DNA of 5,403 bases, taken from positions 1 through 5,403 of the forward strand of contig RGMU01000118.1 in assembly GCA_010021705.1 (NCBI GenBank), given 5' to 3'. The position numbers and the translations under genes were made by a program. The notes below the pieces were generated by a model. That model worked only from the letters and a program-made list of their open reading frames with translations, searched no databases and was not told the origin of the DNA. This document shows positions 4,971 through 5,403 of the stretch, in pieces. Position 1 is the first letter of the stretch, and each line of letters starts with the position of its first letter. Source of the DNA: Chitinophagia bacterium. Its GTDB lineage: Bacteria > Bacteroidota > Bacteroidia > Chitinophagales > Chitinophagaceae.

Positions 4971-5403
4971 TTATTCCATGCCCCTTATTTCCTCTTCACT
5001 AAGCCTCAATTTAGCCATTATGGTTGCTTTATCAATACCTACATCTAACATAATTTTTGCGGAGGCTAATTTGGCTTTATATTCTCCTATCTTCTCACCC
5101 TCTTGCAAGCCTTCTGCCTTGCCCTTCTCTATTCCCTCCTGCAAGCCTTCTGCCTTGCCTTCCGCTTTACCTTCTTCTCGTCCTTTTGCTAACCCCTTCT
5201 CCGTAGCCTCGTTAAGGGCTGTGGTCATCACGCTATAAGCGTCCCAATACGCCTTTTGGCTGTCAAAATACTCTGCTTGCTCGGCTTTGCTGTATGCCAA
5301 TACTTGTGCCGTATGCACCGCATCTTCAAACACTATATCGTTCTTAAACAACTGCGGTATTTGAACGTCAAAAGATTCTAAATTATTTATAAAGTAAAAC
5401 CAC
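4971..5403 (-). CDS. Rpn/PD-(D/E)XK nuclease family 'transposase-like' protein, C-terminal part
   Basis: The minus-strand frame stays open from the stop at 4973-4971 to the right edge, giving 143 residues of a gene whose start lies outside. The segment WFYFINNLESF followed by VQIPQLF, AEYFDSQKAYWDAYS and ATEKG matches the C-terminal part of Rpn-type recombination-promoting nucleases (PF12784-like), which begin with a PD-(D/E)XK nuclease core of about 200 residues. That catalytic core is not in the window, so activity cannot be judged. Next comes a charged helix with Gly every fourth residue (70-106 counting from the Trp codon at 5402-5400), then a small tail, MLDVGIDKATI with LSEEEI, also typical. 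A TTG at 5351-5349 could be taken for a start, but the family similarity continues upstream of it. These proteins are often multicopy and linked to DNA rearrangement or phage defence; the role of this copy is unknown. Confidence 0.85.
   Translation of the reverse strand, partial: WFYFINNLESFDVQIPQLFKNDIVFEDAVHTAQVLAYSKAEQAEYFDSQKAYWDAYSVMTTALNEATEKGLAKGREEGKAEGKAEGLQEGIEKGKAEGLQEGEKIGEYKAKLASAKIMLDVGIDKATIMAKLRLSEEEIRGME
5085..5195 (-). repeat. 12-base-period repeat encoding Gly-x-x-x units
   Basis: Ten glycine codons occur exactly every 12 bases on the minus strand between 5195 and 5085, with the spacers mostly KAE, LQE, REE, IEK and EKI. The encoded segment is a charged, probably helical linker found in many Rpn-family proteins. 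The period makes the tract prone to unit gain or loss in multiples of four residues without a frameshift. Confidence 0.85.
5104..5159. repeat. Exact 20-base direct repeat, 36 bases apart
   Basis: TGCAAGCCTTCTGCCTTGCC occurs at 5104-5123 and again at 5140-5159. The offset of 36 bases equals three 12-base units, and each copy encodes KAEGLQ on the minus strand. Nucleotide-level identity, not just protein similarity, points to a recent duplication or homogenisation by slippage or recombination. Confidence 0.9.

Noticed and set aside
5085..5195. CRISPR-like or satellite array
   Set aside because: The 12-base period is explained fully by a coding Gly-x-x-x repeat; there are no spacers of unrelated sequence.
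4978..5238. Plus-strand open frame with repeated Ser-Cys-Lys-Pro and Ala-Leu-Pro
   Set aside because: It is the opposite-strand shadow of the repeat tract in the Rpn-like gene; its low-complexity repeats come directly from that tract.
4971..5351. Rpn-like gene taken as a complete 126-residue protein starting at TTG 5351
   Set aside because: The same frame stays open to the right edge and the extra upstream residues (WFYFINNLESF, then VQIPQ) match the family, so the gene is partial and the TTG is internal.

Overview
The window looks like a piece of a Bacteroidota chromosome. It is AT-rich, has no strong Shine-Dalgarno sequences before its genes, and carries protein families common in that phylum: the TIGR02757/DUF2400 protein, a QIEHH-type acyl lipid desaturase, a short PAP2-like membrane protein, and an Rpn/PD-(D/E)XK 'transposase-like' nuclease with a Gly-x-x-x repeat tail. 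Two promoter-like sites fit the Bacteroidota pattern (TTTG, about 18-19 bases, TAnnTTTG). The genus cannot be told from the sequence.

Layout from left to right. (1) 1-608, minus strand: the N-terminal 202 residues of a TIGR02757/DUF2400 protein that runs off the left edge. (2) 609-875: divergent intergenic region holding a triple 10-base repeat and a long-loop inverted repeat. (3) 876-1592, plus: a phospholipase D-like (HKD) gene broken by one in-frame TAA at 1197-1199, with the same frame continuing for 130 more codons. It is visibly poorer in G+C than its neighbours and may be a recent arrival now decaying. (4) 1786-2913, plus: a membrane fatty acid desaturase with all three histidine boxes, preceded by a candidate promoter and a 17-base palindrome. 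(5) 2947-4185, plus: a PLP-dependent enzyme of the cystathionine gamma-synthase/lyase family, preceded by its own promoter-like sequence that overlaps the desaturase stop. (6) 4182-4865, minus: a PAP2-like integral membrane protein that converges on the previous gene, sharing a TTAA whose two strands both read as stop. (7) 4971 to the right edge, minus: the C-terminal part of an Rpn-family nuclease with ten glycines spaced exactly every four residues.

The genes do not form an obvious single pathway. The desaturase and the PLP enzyme lie in the same direction 33 bases apart and share a 15-base sequence (14 of 15 identical) upstream of each start, so they may have similar promoters, but no metabolic link is shown. 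The desaturase (membrane fluidity) and the PAP2-like protein (lipid phosphate chemistry) are both membrane-lipid proteins but are transcribed from opposite strands. I see no tRNA, rRNA, CRISPR array, insertion-sequence ends or convincing intrinsic terminator. I did not find a new multi-gene system. The observations most worth checking are the stop-interrupted PLD gene, the shared promoter-like element with the adjacent palindrome, and the slippage-prone repeat in the Rpn gene.
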